DNA of 64,000 bases from assembly GCA_947561715.1 (NCBI GenBank), contig OX387197.1, positions 23,028,266 to 23,092,265 of the forward strand, written 5' to 3'. Every line of letters starts with the position of its first letter. The stretch's first letter is position 1. Below, piece after piece: positions 32,101 to 41,027 of this stretch. The position numbers and the translations under genes are program-made. The stretch comes from Ascidia mentula. Taxonomy: Eukaryota; Chordata; Ascidiacea; Phlebobranchia; Ascidiidae. Under the pieces are notes generated by a model. It was not told where the DNA came from. It made no database searches and worked only from the letters and a program-made list of their open reading frames with translations.

Positions 32101-34910
32101 ATTTTTATGCCAACCTGTTTTAAATTAGTTGCTTTTCGGTTTTAGTAACTTGTCCCTCACAATCCTTCACCGAAACGGTTTCCACCTTCCAAGCTACTCT
32201 CACTGGTTTGACGCCTGACACAATTTGTTCCGGAGAAGTGAGGGCACTGGTTGATGTTGGATCAAACGCGGTCGCTTTTACTCCGTACAGCAATCCGGTT
32301 GTCACATCCACAAGTAATACAAAAACATAGACCACTAGAACATGTTCTGAAATAGTTTATATTTTTCGGGAAAAGTCAGATATACAAACTAAAGTGTAAA
32401 AATTTTCGCGTTGCGTTCAACGGGAATACCAGGCTATATTTATTGCTTACCTATTTTTAACCTTAGCACCCGAAATCGCTCAAATCGTCGTATCTTCTAT
32501 CACTGAAACTTCACTCTCTATCTCGTTTGCTGCTGTATCCCGCGCTGTCACTTATCGTGTGAGCGTCGCCGGGGTTACTCTGGTTCAAGTGTCAGCGTCC
32601 ACCAGCACCAGCGGCAGTGTTGTCAACATCCCGGTAACTGGTCTTGAACAAGGCACTGAATACGTGTTCACAATAACGGCTGGGACTACTGATGCTGCCG
32701 GGATGCAGAGAAACGCAATCGCTGAAGTTACTGCCACAACCAACGGTGGGTGTTTGATAATGATGTCAGTACATTATATGACGTTGTTGTAGTTACATGT
32801 AGATGCCGAGTGGTCAAAATAAATTAATATTGTTGAAAAACAGATCATTGAGAAAACTATATTTTGTTGTTTGAAAATTTGCAGTCTTTCGTTCTTGTCG
32901 AAAATATTGTTTGGAATTTACAAAAGCAATAATTTGCGGGACGGTTTTTGTCTATTAATAAGACCCCAAACCGAGCAAAATCTGTCTTACTCCCATAATG
33001 GAATATTTGTTTTCAGATCTCAACGAGTGTTTAACAGTCGTGTGCCAGCCTCACGCAACGTGCAACAACACAGTTGGAAGTTACAGTTGTGTTTGTAACG
33101 GTGGTTTCGTCTCCGACTCTGCAGGAAGCTCTTGTCTTGGTGGGTGCACATGCAATCCATTAGTTTGCGTGCCCGGACTTGTTTCTAATCAATCCCACTA
33201 TAAATGAATTGCACATAAATATACGCGCAAGTGTCCTTTGGTAATTTGTACAATGACAGTCCTGTGCGTTTTTTAGTTTTCAGTAGCTATAAATGTGCTT
33301 TCATGTGGGTGATATACGTTACATTTAAAACCGGGGCCAATTAAAAATGATTTCTCAATAAACCCAACTGACAAAAATATAATGTGTCTAGCTGCGCGCC
33401 ACACTCGGTTGTCATGTTTTTACTGGAATCCCAAAGAAAATCTATAGGATACTATCACATGTAAATAATTTGTTTGGAGCCCCAAGTGTGAAGTTTGGTC
33501 GAACAATTTTGTTGCAAACAAGAATACAAGTCAATACGAATGAAATACGAAAAATAGTTATAAAAATTATATTATAGATATCGACGAATGTTCAGCCAGC
33601 CACATTTGTCCATCACTCTCAACTTGCATGAACACACCTGGAAGTTATCTGTGCGATTGTAACAGCGGTTACGCACTTGACGTGGCTGGGGAGTCTTGCG
33701 AAGGTATGGTTTGGTTTAAAAACGAGTTTTCTTATAAATACAATAATCTAGAATCGTAACTACTTTTCCGCAGTAATGAATTAAGATAAATGTCGAGGAC
33801 CGTAAAAGTGTGATGTCATCAAATTTGTTTTTGATTTGTTTGAATCTTGGCATTTTTTTCTTTAAAGAGTTTTACAACATGGTTGCCAAAAAATGTTTAC
33901 TTATCTTTGTCAATGTTGTCACATGTTCAGACATAGACGAATGTGCCCTCGCAACGACAACGAGCGTGTGTCCGAATCATTCAACCTGCACGAACGCGGT
34001 TGGCAGTTTTACCTGCACTTGCGTAAACGGCTACACCTACGATTCTGCCACAAGTACCTGCCTAGGTAAAAGTGAATTCCTGCTCGTATTTTTTCCCTTT
34101 CTCGCTTTGGTAAATCAGGATACGAATGTTTGTATATTCTTTTCCGATTTAAAAGGGGGCTGCTCATTTGTGCAAACCCCGTTTGATTTATTTTAGAATT
34201 GAACATCGTAAATGTGCATGCGGGTAATGCAACTTTGTCGGCATGACATATGTGATTTATTTTCACACCAATCAGGAGCTAACTTATATCAATATTTTGT
34301 GACAGGTCCTTGCGAAGTACAAACAAGTTATTGTGCAAATGGGGCAACGTGCAGAAACCAGGAAGGCGGTGGAAACCCGGTTTGTCTGTAAGTTATCAGC
34401 AAAACGTTTACCCAACAAACTAGTTGTGATAACGCATTTATTTCACCCCGGTCAGTTGACTATTTTTTACGTTGTTTTGTTTTTGAAAATATACTGTATA
34501 CCCGCGATTAGACTGGATTGACTCGCCACACTGTTACTTGAACTTCAATCATTTAACCGCTATGTGTTTTTGCAGTTGTGCAGCTGGTTACGTGGGTGAT
34601 CGGTGCGAAGGGACAGGTTTGTAGTTTCTGACACTATTTCCACCACAACTGTATAAATACCTGATACAGAAAACAAGCTAAGTTTGTTTACACGAAACGT
34701 TTTTTCTTTTTTTTCTGCTAAGCAATATATCGAAACTAGGTGGCGTAGGACATAAGTGGTAAGACACGTTACATCTTTACAGACGGATCAAACGACGTTT
34801 GGAAGATCGTGGTCGGGGTTTGCGGTGGAATTATCTTCCTGGTTGTTGCCGTTGTTGTCGTTTACAAGATGTGTGGAAGCGGTAGAAGTAGTGTGTACGC
34901 TGACATTTAA
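5175..34910 (+). CDS. Giant multidomain type I membrane protein (8 novel repeats, NIDO-AMOP-VWD, SEA, EGF, FN3)
   Basis: Ninety-five exons, all bounded by AG and GT and all phase-compatible, sum to 11,976 coding bases including stop, about 3,991 residues. Exon 1 (5175-5280) encodes a signal peptide, WCRVVFCLLLFGSLVHG, with likely cleavage before QD. This decides the ATG at 5175 over the one at 5211, which is out of frame. Order: eight tandem unknown modules (5418-19502), FN3-like, five EGF, NIDO, AMOP, VWD, a cadherin/Ig-like segment, about nine EGF, FN3, SEA, FN3, four EGF, transmembrane helix, tail GSGRSSVYADI. NIDO-AMOP-VWD is the core of MUC4 and SUSD2, so a mucin-like or adhesive cell-surface role is likely. 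The N-terminal repeats are not part of those families. No in-frame stop or frame break was met. Ligand and tissue are unknown. Confidence 0.85.
5418..7602 (+). other. Giant gene: unknown module, repeat 1
   Basis: Seven exons: 5418-5572, 5786-5841, 5918-6011, 6110-6262, 6481-6602, 7289-7371, 7558-7602 (236 codons). Exon b carries the sequon in AYNQTY. Exon c reads TLAVHPFHAFFYINSSD with the invariant HPF and a second sequon. Exon d ends ASVCEVYFYIAK. Exon f reads EATMLDMLTTVTTG. The last exon is a Thr-rich linker, TVTTTTRPVTTDEG, the most mucin-like of the linkers. Intron phases are 1-0-2-0-0-2-1-1, repeated in every later copy. Confidence 0.85.
6677..6983. mobile_element. MITE inside an intron of repeat 1
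   Basis: CACGACTGCTCTTCGCGCAT at 6677 is matched, on the opposite strand, by a nearly identical copy ending at 6983, giving inverted ends of about 22 bp around 307 bp. It accounts for the unusually long intron between the fifth and sixth exons of repeat 1. The target duplication is unclear and no transposase is inside. Confidence 0.5.
7673..9140 (+). other. Giant gene: unknown module, repeat 2
   Basis: Exons 7673-7803, 7864-7922, 7982-8081, 8209-8367, 8716-8834, 8954-9036, 9099-9140 (231 codons). It starts TRETQLILDRLKSWDV and reads YDDVTPPINKI, then is shorter than its siblings because the usual GGENMF part is missing. HPF, both sequons (YNQTY and INSTD) and SVCEIFYFVAK are kept. Its linker contains one Cys (TANCNGELQQNVT). 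Confidence 0.83.
9221..10485 (+). other. Giant gene: unknown module, repeat 3
   Basis: Exons 9221-9378, 9439-9494, 9601-9700, 9861-10025, 10093-10217, 10290-10372, 10447-10485 (242 codons). It has ENGGDNMYEAGNY, AEYNKTY and ARHPFTALYYINSTD. The fourth exon ends SVVEVFFYIAK, so the Cys of the module is Val here. The linker is TTSSSAPQQDPD. Confidence 0.83.
10617..12209 (+). other. Giant gene: unknown module, repeat 4
   Basis: Exons 10617-10771, 10831-10886, 11018-11117, 11230-11376, 11669-11784, 11936-12018, 12171-12209 (232 codons). It keeps YDDVTPPINSI, SGGDDMFNRGNI and TIHPFIAMFYINSTN. The first sequon is lost (YDRTY) and the module Cys is replaced (SVVEVFFVITE), but a Cys appears in RHICDFHNY. 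Confidence 0.83.
12326..13731 (+). other. Giant gene: unknown module, repeat 5
   Basis: Exons 12326-12483, 12547-12602, 12801-12900, 12966-13109, 13234-13352, 13551-13633, 13696-13731 (232 codons). It contains NNGGENTLREGNY, ATYNETY, AGHPFLAFFHINSTQ and SYCEVFFHVTK. The sixth exon has the typical LEAIMLDMLSTM helix-like segment. The linker is acidic (TDSVEETTDPE). Confidence 0.83.
14006..15889 (+). other. Giant gene: unknown module, repeat 6
   Basis: Exons 14006-14172, 14321-14376, 14439-14538, 14832-14978, 15206-15318, 15543-15625, 15854-15889 (234 codons). The GG loop is expanded (NGGSGGTINGFDQANY). Sequons YNKTY and VNSTN and the HPF are kept. The fourth exon is the most divergent: ARQSYGG replaces the FQG motif and FIQVFYYISK lacks the Cys. 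An upstream AG after 13960s would extend the first exon in frame by about 36 bases. Confidence 0.82.
16003..17867 (+). other. Giant gene: unknown module, repeat 7
   Basis: Exons 16003-16157, 16224-16279, 16670-16769, 17046-17192, 17341-17462, 17546-17628, 17838-17867 (231 codons). Motifs seen: AERLESSDLTRWLPDF, YDDVTQPINHI, SGGENMFTDGNY, YNKSY, AGHPFIAIMNINSS and SVCEVYFYVTK. Its long internal introns carry SINE-like sequence. Confidence 0.83.
16911..17012 (+). mobile_element. tRNA-derived SINE
   Basis: A pol III B-box-like GGTTCAAATCC (16963-16973) within a T-arm-like hairpin, CTGGG/CCCGG, is followed at once by an A-rich tail of about 28 bases (A9-T-A7-T-A9). The 5' part does not pair with the TGTGGTC 3' arm, so this is not a working tRNA gene. 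It lies in the intron before the fourth exon of repeat 7. Confidence 0.55.
17956..19502 (+). other. Giant gene: unknown module, repeat 8
   Basis: Exons 17956-18110, 18166-18221, 18284-18386, 18460-18630, 18722-18843, 19146-19222, 19473-19502 (238 codons). It keeps YDDVTPPITNL, TGGRSMYHEGNF, YNKTY, AGHPFTALLYINNSTD and SVCEVYYYISK. It is the most Cys-rich copy (YLCADDD, SFCIE, LTCE and a Cys in the linker), as if adapting to the EGF-rich part that follows. Its sixth exon is 77 bases instead of the usual 83. Confidence 0.83.
19631..21440 (+). other. Giant gene: FN3-like domain and N-terminal EGF set
   Basis: Exon 19631-19870 has an FN3-like core (TYFIQVTGG, LTPEVTYTVVVSVLNDG). Exon 20166-20402 has an irregular EGF followed by a calcium-binding type EGF beginning DIDECQLSSCPEDSTC. 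Exon 20845-21054 holds two EGFs (EPCENGGTC, VPCQNEGTC). Exon 21323-21440 starts DVDECHQGTFKC and finishes in the next exon. DxDEC starts imply calcium-stiffened tandem EGFs. Confidence 0.8.
20453..20715. repeat. Intronic element with inverted hammerhead-like ends
   Basis: The left end reads GAAACTGAAGATGATGCC on the plus strand. The right end reads GAAACTGATGATGCC on the minus strand from 20715. Both continue into AGGCGAAAT. The right end contains CUGAUGA, a GCCU/AGGC stem, GAAA and an AUAU/AUAU stem followed by C, the order of a hammerhead core. A further direct repeat, ATTAACCACATATATGTT, occurs at about 20419 and 20550. Family unknown. Confidence 0.45.
21601..23175 (+). other. Giant gene: NIDO domain
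   Basis: Exons 21601-21708, 22018-22231, 22539-22709 and 22971-23175. Family-typical segments are LFAYGES near the start, FDIPFGTKTFSNMRVTSNG, IAPFWDNFHPS, ATWNKV and FQAIIASDGADTYLIYNY. NIDO is the extracellular nidogen-type domain found next to AMOP and VWD in MUC4-like proteins. Stops in the flanking intron frames confirm the borders. Confidence 0.85.
23437..24466 (+). other. Giant gene: AMOP domain and following Cys-rich region
   Basis: Exon 23437-23715 contains CVSWYVRESSNPWAPDYEPCPCT, shown here only as the hallmark CVSWYVRES and EPCPCT of AMOP (adhesion-associated domain in MUC4 and other proteins). Exons 23989-24228 and 24347-24466 continue with GPRCCYS and RRQCCVES cysteine pairs, as in the AMOP-VWD linker of MUC4/SUSD2. 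Confidence 0.85.
24648..26510 (+). other. Giant gene: VWD domain with GDPH motif
   Basis: Exons 24648-24859, 25046-25133, 25521-25685, 25861-26004 and 26226-26510. The domain opens FFWGDPHITTIDG; GDPH is at 24659-24670, the site where several VWD proteins cleave themselves between Asp and Pro. SKGLLG, then YWDGDKQNDFEMRNGT and LHNASESFFSY, match the VWD end seen in MUC4/SUSD2. A Cys-containing CLYDVLTT stretch follows. Confidence 0.87.
26811..27444 (+). other. Giant gene: cadherin/Ig-like segment
   Basis: Exons 26811-26999 and 27251-27444. It reads VTADDADGHDVTFAL and SGVVTWTPTTDHR, ending in LTVIGTDSLDG before an EGF starts (CVCQNGGTC). The pattern is like the cadherin-type or Ig-like repeat that follows VWD in SUSD2-related and MUC4-related proteins. 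The assignment to one fold is not certain. Confidence 0.6.
27807..30265 (+). other. Giant gene: central EGF array
   Basis: Exons 27807-27966, 28216-28429, 28612-28764, 29121-29246, 29332-29488, 29948-30070 and 30151-30265 encode about nine EGF-like domains. Most begin DVDEC, NVDEC, DLDEC, DIKEC or NDEC, the calcium-binding class. Several exon borders split a domain after its third disulfide loop. The intron 29489-29947 contains a 19-base stretch shared with the element at 4030. Confidence 0.82.
30488..31023 (+). other. Giant gene: FN3 domain
   Basis: Exons 30488-30582 and 30843-31023. The second shows the FN3 core ITGLKPNTNYTIRARVL, ending EPLIVTTS at a phase-1 border typical of FN3 domains. 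The first supplies the A-B strands (SITVTVDALD). Confidence 0.75.
31335..31801 (+). other. Giant gene: SEA domain
   Basis: Exons 31335-31521 and 31683-31801. The first has the SEA-like start DLTDISSTQSQSLRN and LREQLKSVVGG. The junction of the two exons creates RSGSVVASAV, similar to the G-S-V-V-V site where SEA domains of mucins break themselves. If active, the protein would be a non-covalent heterodimer at the surface. Confidence 0.65.
31866..32745 (+). other. Giant gene: membrane-proximal FN3 pair
   Basis: Exons 31866-31976 and 32146-32313 form one FN3 (SPSNLQVTDATTRSLTF, LTGLTPDTICSGEV). Exon 32467-32745 forms another (ITETSLSISFAAV, LEQGTEYVFTITAG). The phase-1 borders suit shuffled FN3 modules. 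At 31866 the first of two nearby AG sites is used because only it keeps the frame. Confidence 0.78.
33017..34616 (+). other. Giant gene: membrane-proximal EGF set
   Basis: Exons 33017-33139 (DLNECLTVVC), 33578-33703 (DIDECSASHIC) and 33931-34065 (DIDECALATTTSVC) are three one-exon calcium-binding EGFs with phase 1-1 borders. A fourth EGF is split over 34306-34387 (YCANGATC) and 34576-34616 (CAAGYVGDRC). Confidence 0.82.
34783..34910 (+). other. Giant gene: transmembrane helix, short tail, stop
   Basis: The last exon reads IVVGVCGGIIFLVVAVVVVY, a clear membrane helix with one Cys. KMCGSGRSSVYADI and a TAA stop follow. The tail is only about a dozen residues and has no tyrosine signalling motif beyond SVYADI. 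An ATTAAA at 34929-34934 may serve as poly(A) signal. Confidence 0.85.
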
Positions 34911-35668
34911 TCCACGGTCGTGTTTTCCATTAAAATTTCTGCTTAGCAGGTTTAGTTTATGTGTTCCATATTATTTGTTTATGTGTGATGTGTCGTCTTG
35001 TTCGCCGGCATCTATTTCAGCCACTTTTAACTCAGCACATCAACTGCACTTCGTTTTTATTTTATGAAATGCATTTCACAACGGCATAAGAATTTTATTA
35101 ATTACATGCACTTGTAATATCGAATCCTTCTATGTTTCGTTCTTTAGTATTTCCCGGAAGTCACTTTCTTGTAGTTTCTTTATTACGCCCCATAAGGTGA
35201 TTGCGAATATGTGATAAAAAAAACACTTAAACTTAAAACAAATGTACATATTTTACACTTGTTATGAAAATACAAGTTACTGAATCGTGCTTTTCTAACG
35301 TAGTTTAAAATAAATTTTTTGTGTGAAATTATTGGTTTGTATACACTACCTACACTGCGCAGTGGGGCGATCCTGCCTGTCATGCCATTGCATGTAATAT
35401 TACTGCACTACCTACACTAATATACTTAAAATTGTTGACCCAAAGCTGCACCCTAAACTGTTCATTATAACAAAAAATGAACACAGAGAATGGAAATTTA
35501 TCAATTTGTTTATTTATATATTGGTTGCGCTACAGACATTCGCAATCCTGGAAACCGTTAGTTGTTGATAGTCGAGATTGGATACTTAATATGGTTGTAA
35601 AATGAAAGAACACATAATAACAGTGAAAAGAAAAGAAATAATTTTGCACTCGTTTGTTTCATCAAATT
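34911..35668. other. Intergenic spacer between convergent genes
   Basis: AT-rich sequence between the plus-strand giant gene and the minus-strand receptor exon. No open frame of interest, tRNA or element was seen. Both 3' UTRs must lie here. Confidence 0.6.
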
Positions 35669-36141
35669 TTAAAGACCATCACAGACTAACCCTTGCCGGT
35701 CCCACTCTCTTCTCATAGAAACTGGTGTTTGCTGGTCCAACACTCCCCTCATAGCAACTGGTGTTTGCTGGTCTAACACTTTCTCATAGCAACTGGTGTT
35801 TGCTGGTCCAACACTCCCCTCGTAGAAGCTGGAGTTTGCTGGTCCAACACTCCCCTCATAGAAACTGGTGTTTGCTGGGCCAACACTTTCTTCAAACAAT
35901 CCTGGATGTGAGCCACGTGATTCTAAATGCAAGTGACTGTAGTTGTCACGTGACGACGGCGTTTCGTTTATGTCATCGATGCAGTGATAAACGTGGTGGT
36001 GATTTTCGTCAACTACATTTTCTCGTTGAACTTCCTTGACATCACTAGCGCCAACGTGAGACCTTCGCCACCTTTTGCAAGCGATGACGTATATTAACGC
36101 CAACGCAACAAGTAGAAAAAGTGAAGAAATTACTCCGATTG
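35669..36141 (-). CDS. Last exon of an unidentified membrane protein, repeat-bearing tail
   Basis: Read from an AG acceptor near 36142 downward, the exon begins AIGVISSLFLLVALALIY, a membrane helix, then basic CKRWRRS and a His/Asp-rich tail. From about 35905 the tail is made of a 12-residue repeat, SVGPANTSFYEG, about two to three times. It is then read in another frame of the same DNA repeat as VLDQQTPVAMRG. The stop is at 35669-35671. Upstream exons are not identifiable in 36142-37722, where expected, so the protein family is unknown. The helix and charge order suggest a type I receptor tail with Tyr-Glu motifs. It is not part of ARH3, whose stop lies 1.6 kb upstream. Confidence 0.5.
35700..35885. 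repeat. 36-bp coding minisatellite, about five copies
   Basis: The unit, plus strand, is like CATAGAAACTGGTGTTTGCT followed by GGTCCAACACTCCCCT. Most copies are 36 bases apart. One copy around 35780-35800 (ACACTTTCTCATAG) is a base shorter, which changes the reading frame of the tail exon it lies in. Confidence 0.75.
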
Positions 36142-37722
36142 CTATGTTATTTAATCATGGTGAATCGTCTTTCGTGAAATGTTTCACTAAATGGGAAAAA
36201 TGTCTGCTCAAAAATTTACAAGCTTGCTTTTCAAAAACAATATTTAGCAGAAGTTGTCATTATTTATATATTGGGCATATGGTAATGCATCAATACACAA
36301 ACAATTGGTCTTACATCATCAAGTTGCTTCATGTACACAAAGCCACTGTATCCATACTTCTGTATTTGAAAAAAAAAATACATTAAAATATGTAGGAATA
36401 ACTAATGCCTTGAAAAACTAATTACACATTATTGATTTATTAGAAATAAGCAAGAATGGAAAGTTCTTGAAATGCAAGAGGATTTTTAGGCAAAGGTTGT
36501 GTGGATTGGCCAACGTTTTGTAAATATAATGTACTGGGTTATTTTTCTTTGCATTTGCTGAAAAAATTGTGACATATTTTCCAATCAGGCATAGAAGTAC
36601 TGTACACACATTGTTAGAATCTTTGAGGAAATGTATGTAGTTACCTCATCCAAATCTGGCAGGTTTTCAGGCAATATGTGATTGTGAATGTCAATTTTCA
36701 TTTGGATGTGCTGACAGCCAAGACACACACGTAAGATAACAATCAAGCTATAGCTGAATGTATGTATACATTCACAATGCGTTCATTCATAATTTATTTA
36801 ACAAACCATGCGTAAACCCATTTTTTCAGTTTTAGTTTTGCATATTACATAGTTGATGTGTGTTTTCAATTTTTACCCGAGTTTACCCGTTAGTAAACAG
36901 CTATTATGTACGGTGATGTACTGCACTTCCTCGTGATAGCTAATAATAACACGTGTGCTTTTCTTGCGACATTACGGGTTACGGTCTGCTGCACATTTAC
37001 CAGCACCATAACTTTCAACTGCGCGATCCGATTTTTCGAGAACACGAGTCTTTCATGAAACGTCTTTGGACCTTAAACGAGGGTTCCTTGCGAATTGCCG
37101 AAGCCACCACAAGAAGTAAATTTTTGTTTGTGGAACTTGGATACGCACCACTCATATGGATCAATTACACGTAAATCAGCAGCAAGAAAATATTTGATGT
37201 AACGTGCCTATAATATTCACTGGTTTGACGAACGAATGTCTGTTAAAAGGTAGCATGTAGGTCTATTGTAGCTGTGATTACTTTCAATATTCTTACATGC
37301 ATTTTGTTGGCTTTCATTTTTTAGTTTTGGTTTTGATTCCTTGTAAAACCTCTCCAAGACAGACAACCAAAACATGCAATTGCGGAAATTAAATTAACAG
37401 ACATGATGTTGTAATTTATCTATTTGTGCAAGGAATGGAAGAAAATGGCCTTTAGGTGTTTAATTAATCACAAATAATACACTAGACAAAGCATACATTA
37501 ATAAACACTCAAATACAACATATACAAAAAGTGCATGTTCAACAAACAGTACACGAAAGATAATTTTTGCACATATGTCTTTCACCATAATAAATGTTAT
37601 ACATAAATAAGCTGCCAGAGTTGGGTTGCTAACCATGGTTTGTAAAAGTGCATTTTTTGTGGCAAGGTAGTTGCTTACAACATTCAAAAACCCTTTCCTT
37701 GTACATACAACAAAACATGCAT
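36142..37722. other. Spacer with one unexplained coding-like patch
   Basis: Mostly AT-rich. Bases 36953-37174 (plus) are more GC-balanced and open for 73 codons (for example ITGYGLLHIYQHHNFQLRD), unlike their surroundings. No family is recognised and no splice partners were found. The missing exons of the receptor at 35669-36141 should be here but could not be placed. Confidence 0.3.
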
Positions 37723-40242
37723 TTAACTGCGTTGGTCAACCCTTTTCAGGTACATGGAATGAAGTTTATCTGCCAGCCACAATGCAGTTTCCTTTCCTTC
37801 ACAAGCTTCTATCCAATGTTTGGGCACTGAATCCTCCCCGCAAAATGCCCCTGCTATTGCACCAGCCATGGTTCCTATCGTATCTGTGTCACCACCCAAT
37901 GATATAGAATAGTAGACAGTCTGCTGAAGAAGATTCCCAGTTTTGAATTCTATTGGCTGACGGTTGGCAAGACAACAGAGAAATGAAAAAATTGCCGCTG
38001 ATATAGCCTCAGTAGCCATGATTCCAACACCTGGAAAAAAAAAACACTCTCAAATAAAATGAGGAAAGAAAACTTTGCAAAAGAAGTGAAAAACAATAAG
38101 CATTGTGTAATACATTTCGAAAGAAAGTCATCTGTAAGAATTTTGACAAAAATTATTTTTATCTACTTTTAGGCATACTCTTACTTTCTGTTGACAGTTG
38201 AAATTATTCTTATATGCCAGCCTTTTGGATTATTAACTTTGCTACTAAACTGCTCTATAGGCTGCTTTCAATGTCTTGTGAAGTTATTAATATAACATAA
38301 AAATATGTTTGATGGTCAGTAGGATTATACTTTGCAACAATTTTACCTATTTGCTTTTCAATTTCTTCATTGCAAATCTGAGTATCACCTTTAATTAACT
38401 TGTGCATTTTGTCAAGCCTCTCATTGTATGGCCCACTCCTGTCAAACAAGATTTCTTCTTGTAAAAATGACAAGGTAGTAATAATTTTTTTTTATAGTTT
38501 TCTGCGTACAAACCCATTTGATGATCCTGTTTCTAGTTTCCTGCATAAATCTTTCAACTTTTGCCACATCTCAAGCCATGTGGTTTGTGAATTACTTTCC
38601 ATTGCAAAATGAACAGCAGATGCTTGCAATATGGCACCATTTACAGCGTCAACATGGCTGTGAGTTAATCTTGCACTGTTGCCGGCCAACTGCAAATATA
38701 ATATGTTTTTCAATAATTTGTAAAATAAAAACAACTACCTAATTGTTTGGGATGTGCTAAATGGAATATGACACATAAGATGTAAACAACCAATGCGTGT
38801 TTTTTGAATTAAAAGCAACAAATACAGAATGAAAAAGTTAGAGAAAAAAACACCCTGGTTCAACATACCTCTTTCAACATTTCCATGTCATTGTAGCAGA
38901 GAAGAGCAATTGGAAAAACCCTCATTCCTGATCCGTTTCCATAGGAACCATCACCATTAAACTGGGTCTGAGCAGGGGCATATGGGTCACATGTGTAGTT
39001 TGAATCCCGTAATGCAGAGAAAACAGCGGGCACGCTTCCCCCATAGTAACGTGCAGGTATGGATTGAAAGTATGCTTTTGCAAATCTGAAGGAATTGATC
39101 AAAAAATTATTGAATGTACACACATGCATTGTTAATGCGGGAGTTACTGCTGTTTATTATTGGTTTGGGAAGCAACAAAACCTACTACAAAAGGAGTTAC
39201 AAAAACAAATTAAGCCAAAGCTTCTGTAGTTGTGGCTATGTGCAACAGACTATCAAACAGCTAAACAATGGATTTTGTATTGAGTGCCATGCAAGTCACA
39301 GGATACAAAGCATCCTCAACCAGTGTTTTTGTTTTGATTAAGTTTTAAAGAATATTCAAGAAAAGAAAAGTGAATTAACATGCCAAATCATAGTGGCATC
39401 CCAGGGGTTCAAAATTTGTAGCACTCACAAATGTTTAAAGAGGAATAGTAGGCCAATGCATGCAAAATAGTTTTTTGTTTGTTTTTTTGACCACATAAAT
39501 GCACATTTCATCCTTTTTTTGGTTACAAATATATTCAAGACATTTTTTTTAAATTAATTGTGAACTATGGCCCAACTACTACCGCTAAAACATACATTCA
39601 TCATTAATGTTACAATTAACTGTAAGTAAATTGATTACCGCTATTATTAACTAATTGTTTATTTTAAAATCAGCTTACTCTTTTGCCACTGATTTAGCTG
39701 AGAAAGATTTTTTTTTGATGATGGATCTGGACATTACATGAGCCATTTCAGTATCATCAGTGTAGTGCAACATCCATGGTTTGTCTTAAATTAAATTTAA
39801 AATGTATTTTTATGTTTATGATATATATATATATATATATATGTTTAATATTGGTATTGTCACATGTATTGACACTGTTTTCCTTTCAAAACAACCAATG
39901 CTAAATGTGCTTTTGATACCAGAAAATCTATGAAATGATATAACAGTATGGTCTATGTGTACTTTTAGCACCACACCTAATATGAACTTGAAGCTATGCA
40001 CGAATAATAAGTAACATGCCATAAAAGTAAACCAGACCCATTAGATGTACACACAAACACGTTACTTACTTGACTTCAATAAACTTACTTTGACTTGGTG
40101 TAAATGACTTTATTTGTTTGTCTAATTGATCCAGTTGGTTAAAACTGACTGGTGCCCACATAACCTCAAATGGTGCACCCATACAGTCGCCAACCAATCC
40201 ACCCAAAAAAGCACCCCGGAATCTTGATAAACTATGTTCCAT
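37723..40242 (-). CDS. ADPRS: ADP-ribosylhydrolase 3 (ARH3), complete
   Basis: Six exons read on the minus strand: 40242-40089, 39784-39679, 39085-38869, 38689-38514, about 38460-38346, and 38030-37723. The product of about 365 residues matches ARH3 length. Motifs in order: SLSRFRGAFLGGLVGDCMG, YTDDTEMA (metal ligands), QFNGDGSYGNGSGMRV, THSHVDAVNGAILQASAV, and SLGGDTDTIGTMAGAIAGA (second metal and ADP-ribose site). ARH3 hydrolyses serine-linked ADP-ribose and PAR chains in nucleus and mitochondria. Exact borders of the fifth exon are uncertain; the obvious AG sites do not give the expected phase. Its start lies about 785 bp from that of CTL1 on the other strand. Confidence 0.88.
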
Positions 40243-40730
40243 TTTTTGGTATTTAATATGACAAACTATTGTGCTGGAAAATACTGCATTTCCACCATGT
40301 TAAATTCCAATATTTCTGTTGAACCGATAGCCCTTAGGCAAAAGTTTTCTACTAAACACGGCAATAACTCCTAAATTTGTGAACCACAAAAATTAAATAA
40401 CAAACTTAAGAGAACACCAGACCCCTTTAATGAATAATCTACGTCACTCCTCGCAGGGTTTTGGCGTTTCGGGTTTCGGTTGCCAGCAATTAAAAGTTTG
40501 TAGTCTCTGGTTTGACGTAAAACATTACAGGGAAACTCCCTAGATGATCACGAATAAGTTATTTGAAACTGTTGAAATTAAATTCGCTGCAGTTGACAAT
40601 AAACAACATAGCAAACTATAACCCAAATAGTTTTATACGTTTTTTATTTTATACGACAAACTCAAGAAAAGTCAACGTCATCGACATCGTGGACAGCTCT
40701 CTTATCGATCCTCTATCATACGCTCAACGA
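39676..40730. repeat. Duplicated ARH3 5' segment, second copy
   Basis: This stretch matches 1-1560 almost base for base, covering exon 2, intron 1, exon 1 and about 480 bp of upstream flank. Differences are small substitutions plus two insertions in the left copy, both MITEs (163-343 and about 1087-1405). The two copies are in the same orientation, 39.6 kb apart. Confidence 0.85.
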
Positions 40731-41027
40731 AAGTGTCACAAGGTTAACGCGGTTTTGAGGTTGAATGGCAATACGTGACGTCATGTATACAATTAGTGGC
40801 ATCAACTTCACAACCCTGATACGTTTGGTTTTAATTGTTATATTTAATTCTTGTTGACTTTGTGAACCCGGAAGATGCCTCATGGTTTTCTCTTCTCTTA
40901 TTCACTTCCACTGTCTAGTTTTTGTGGGGATAAAAACTTTCGGCGTTTGGGGAACAGGCGCATAAATATATCCTTACAGGATTAAGTTGACGAAAAGTTT
41001 TACAATTACTGCTCTGCAAATTAGTTG
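40243..41027. other. Divergent intergenic region ARH3 / CTL1
   Basis: Holds the duplicated ARH3 flank up to about 40730, then about 300 bp leading to CTL1. The final 60 bp (GGATTAAGTTGACGAAAAG and onward) recur before the other two lectin starts at 46610 and 55385, so they belong to the lectin promoter or 5' UTR. No gene seen. Confidence 0.6.

Noticed and set aside
35669-40242. Receptor-tail exon as a 3' exon of the ARH3 gene
   Set aside because: ARH3 ends with its normal C-terminus and stop at 37723; a membrane tail would not fit a soluble hydrolase.
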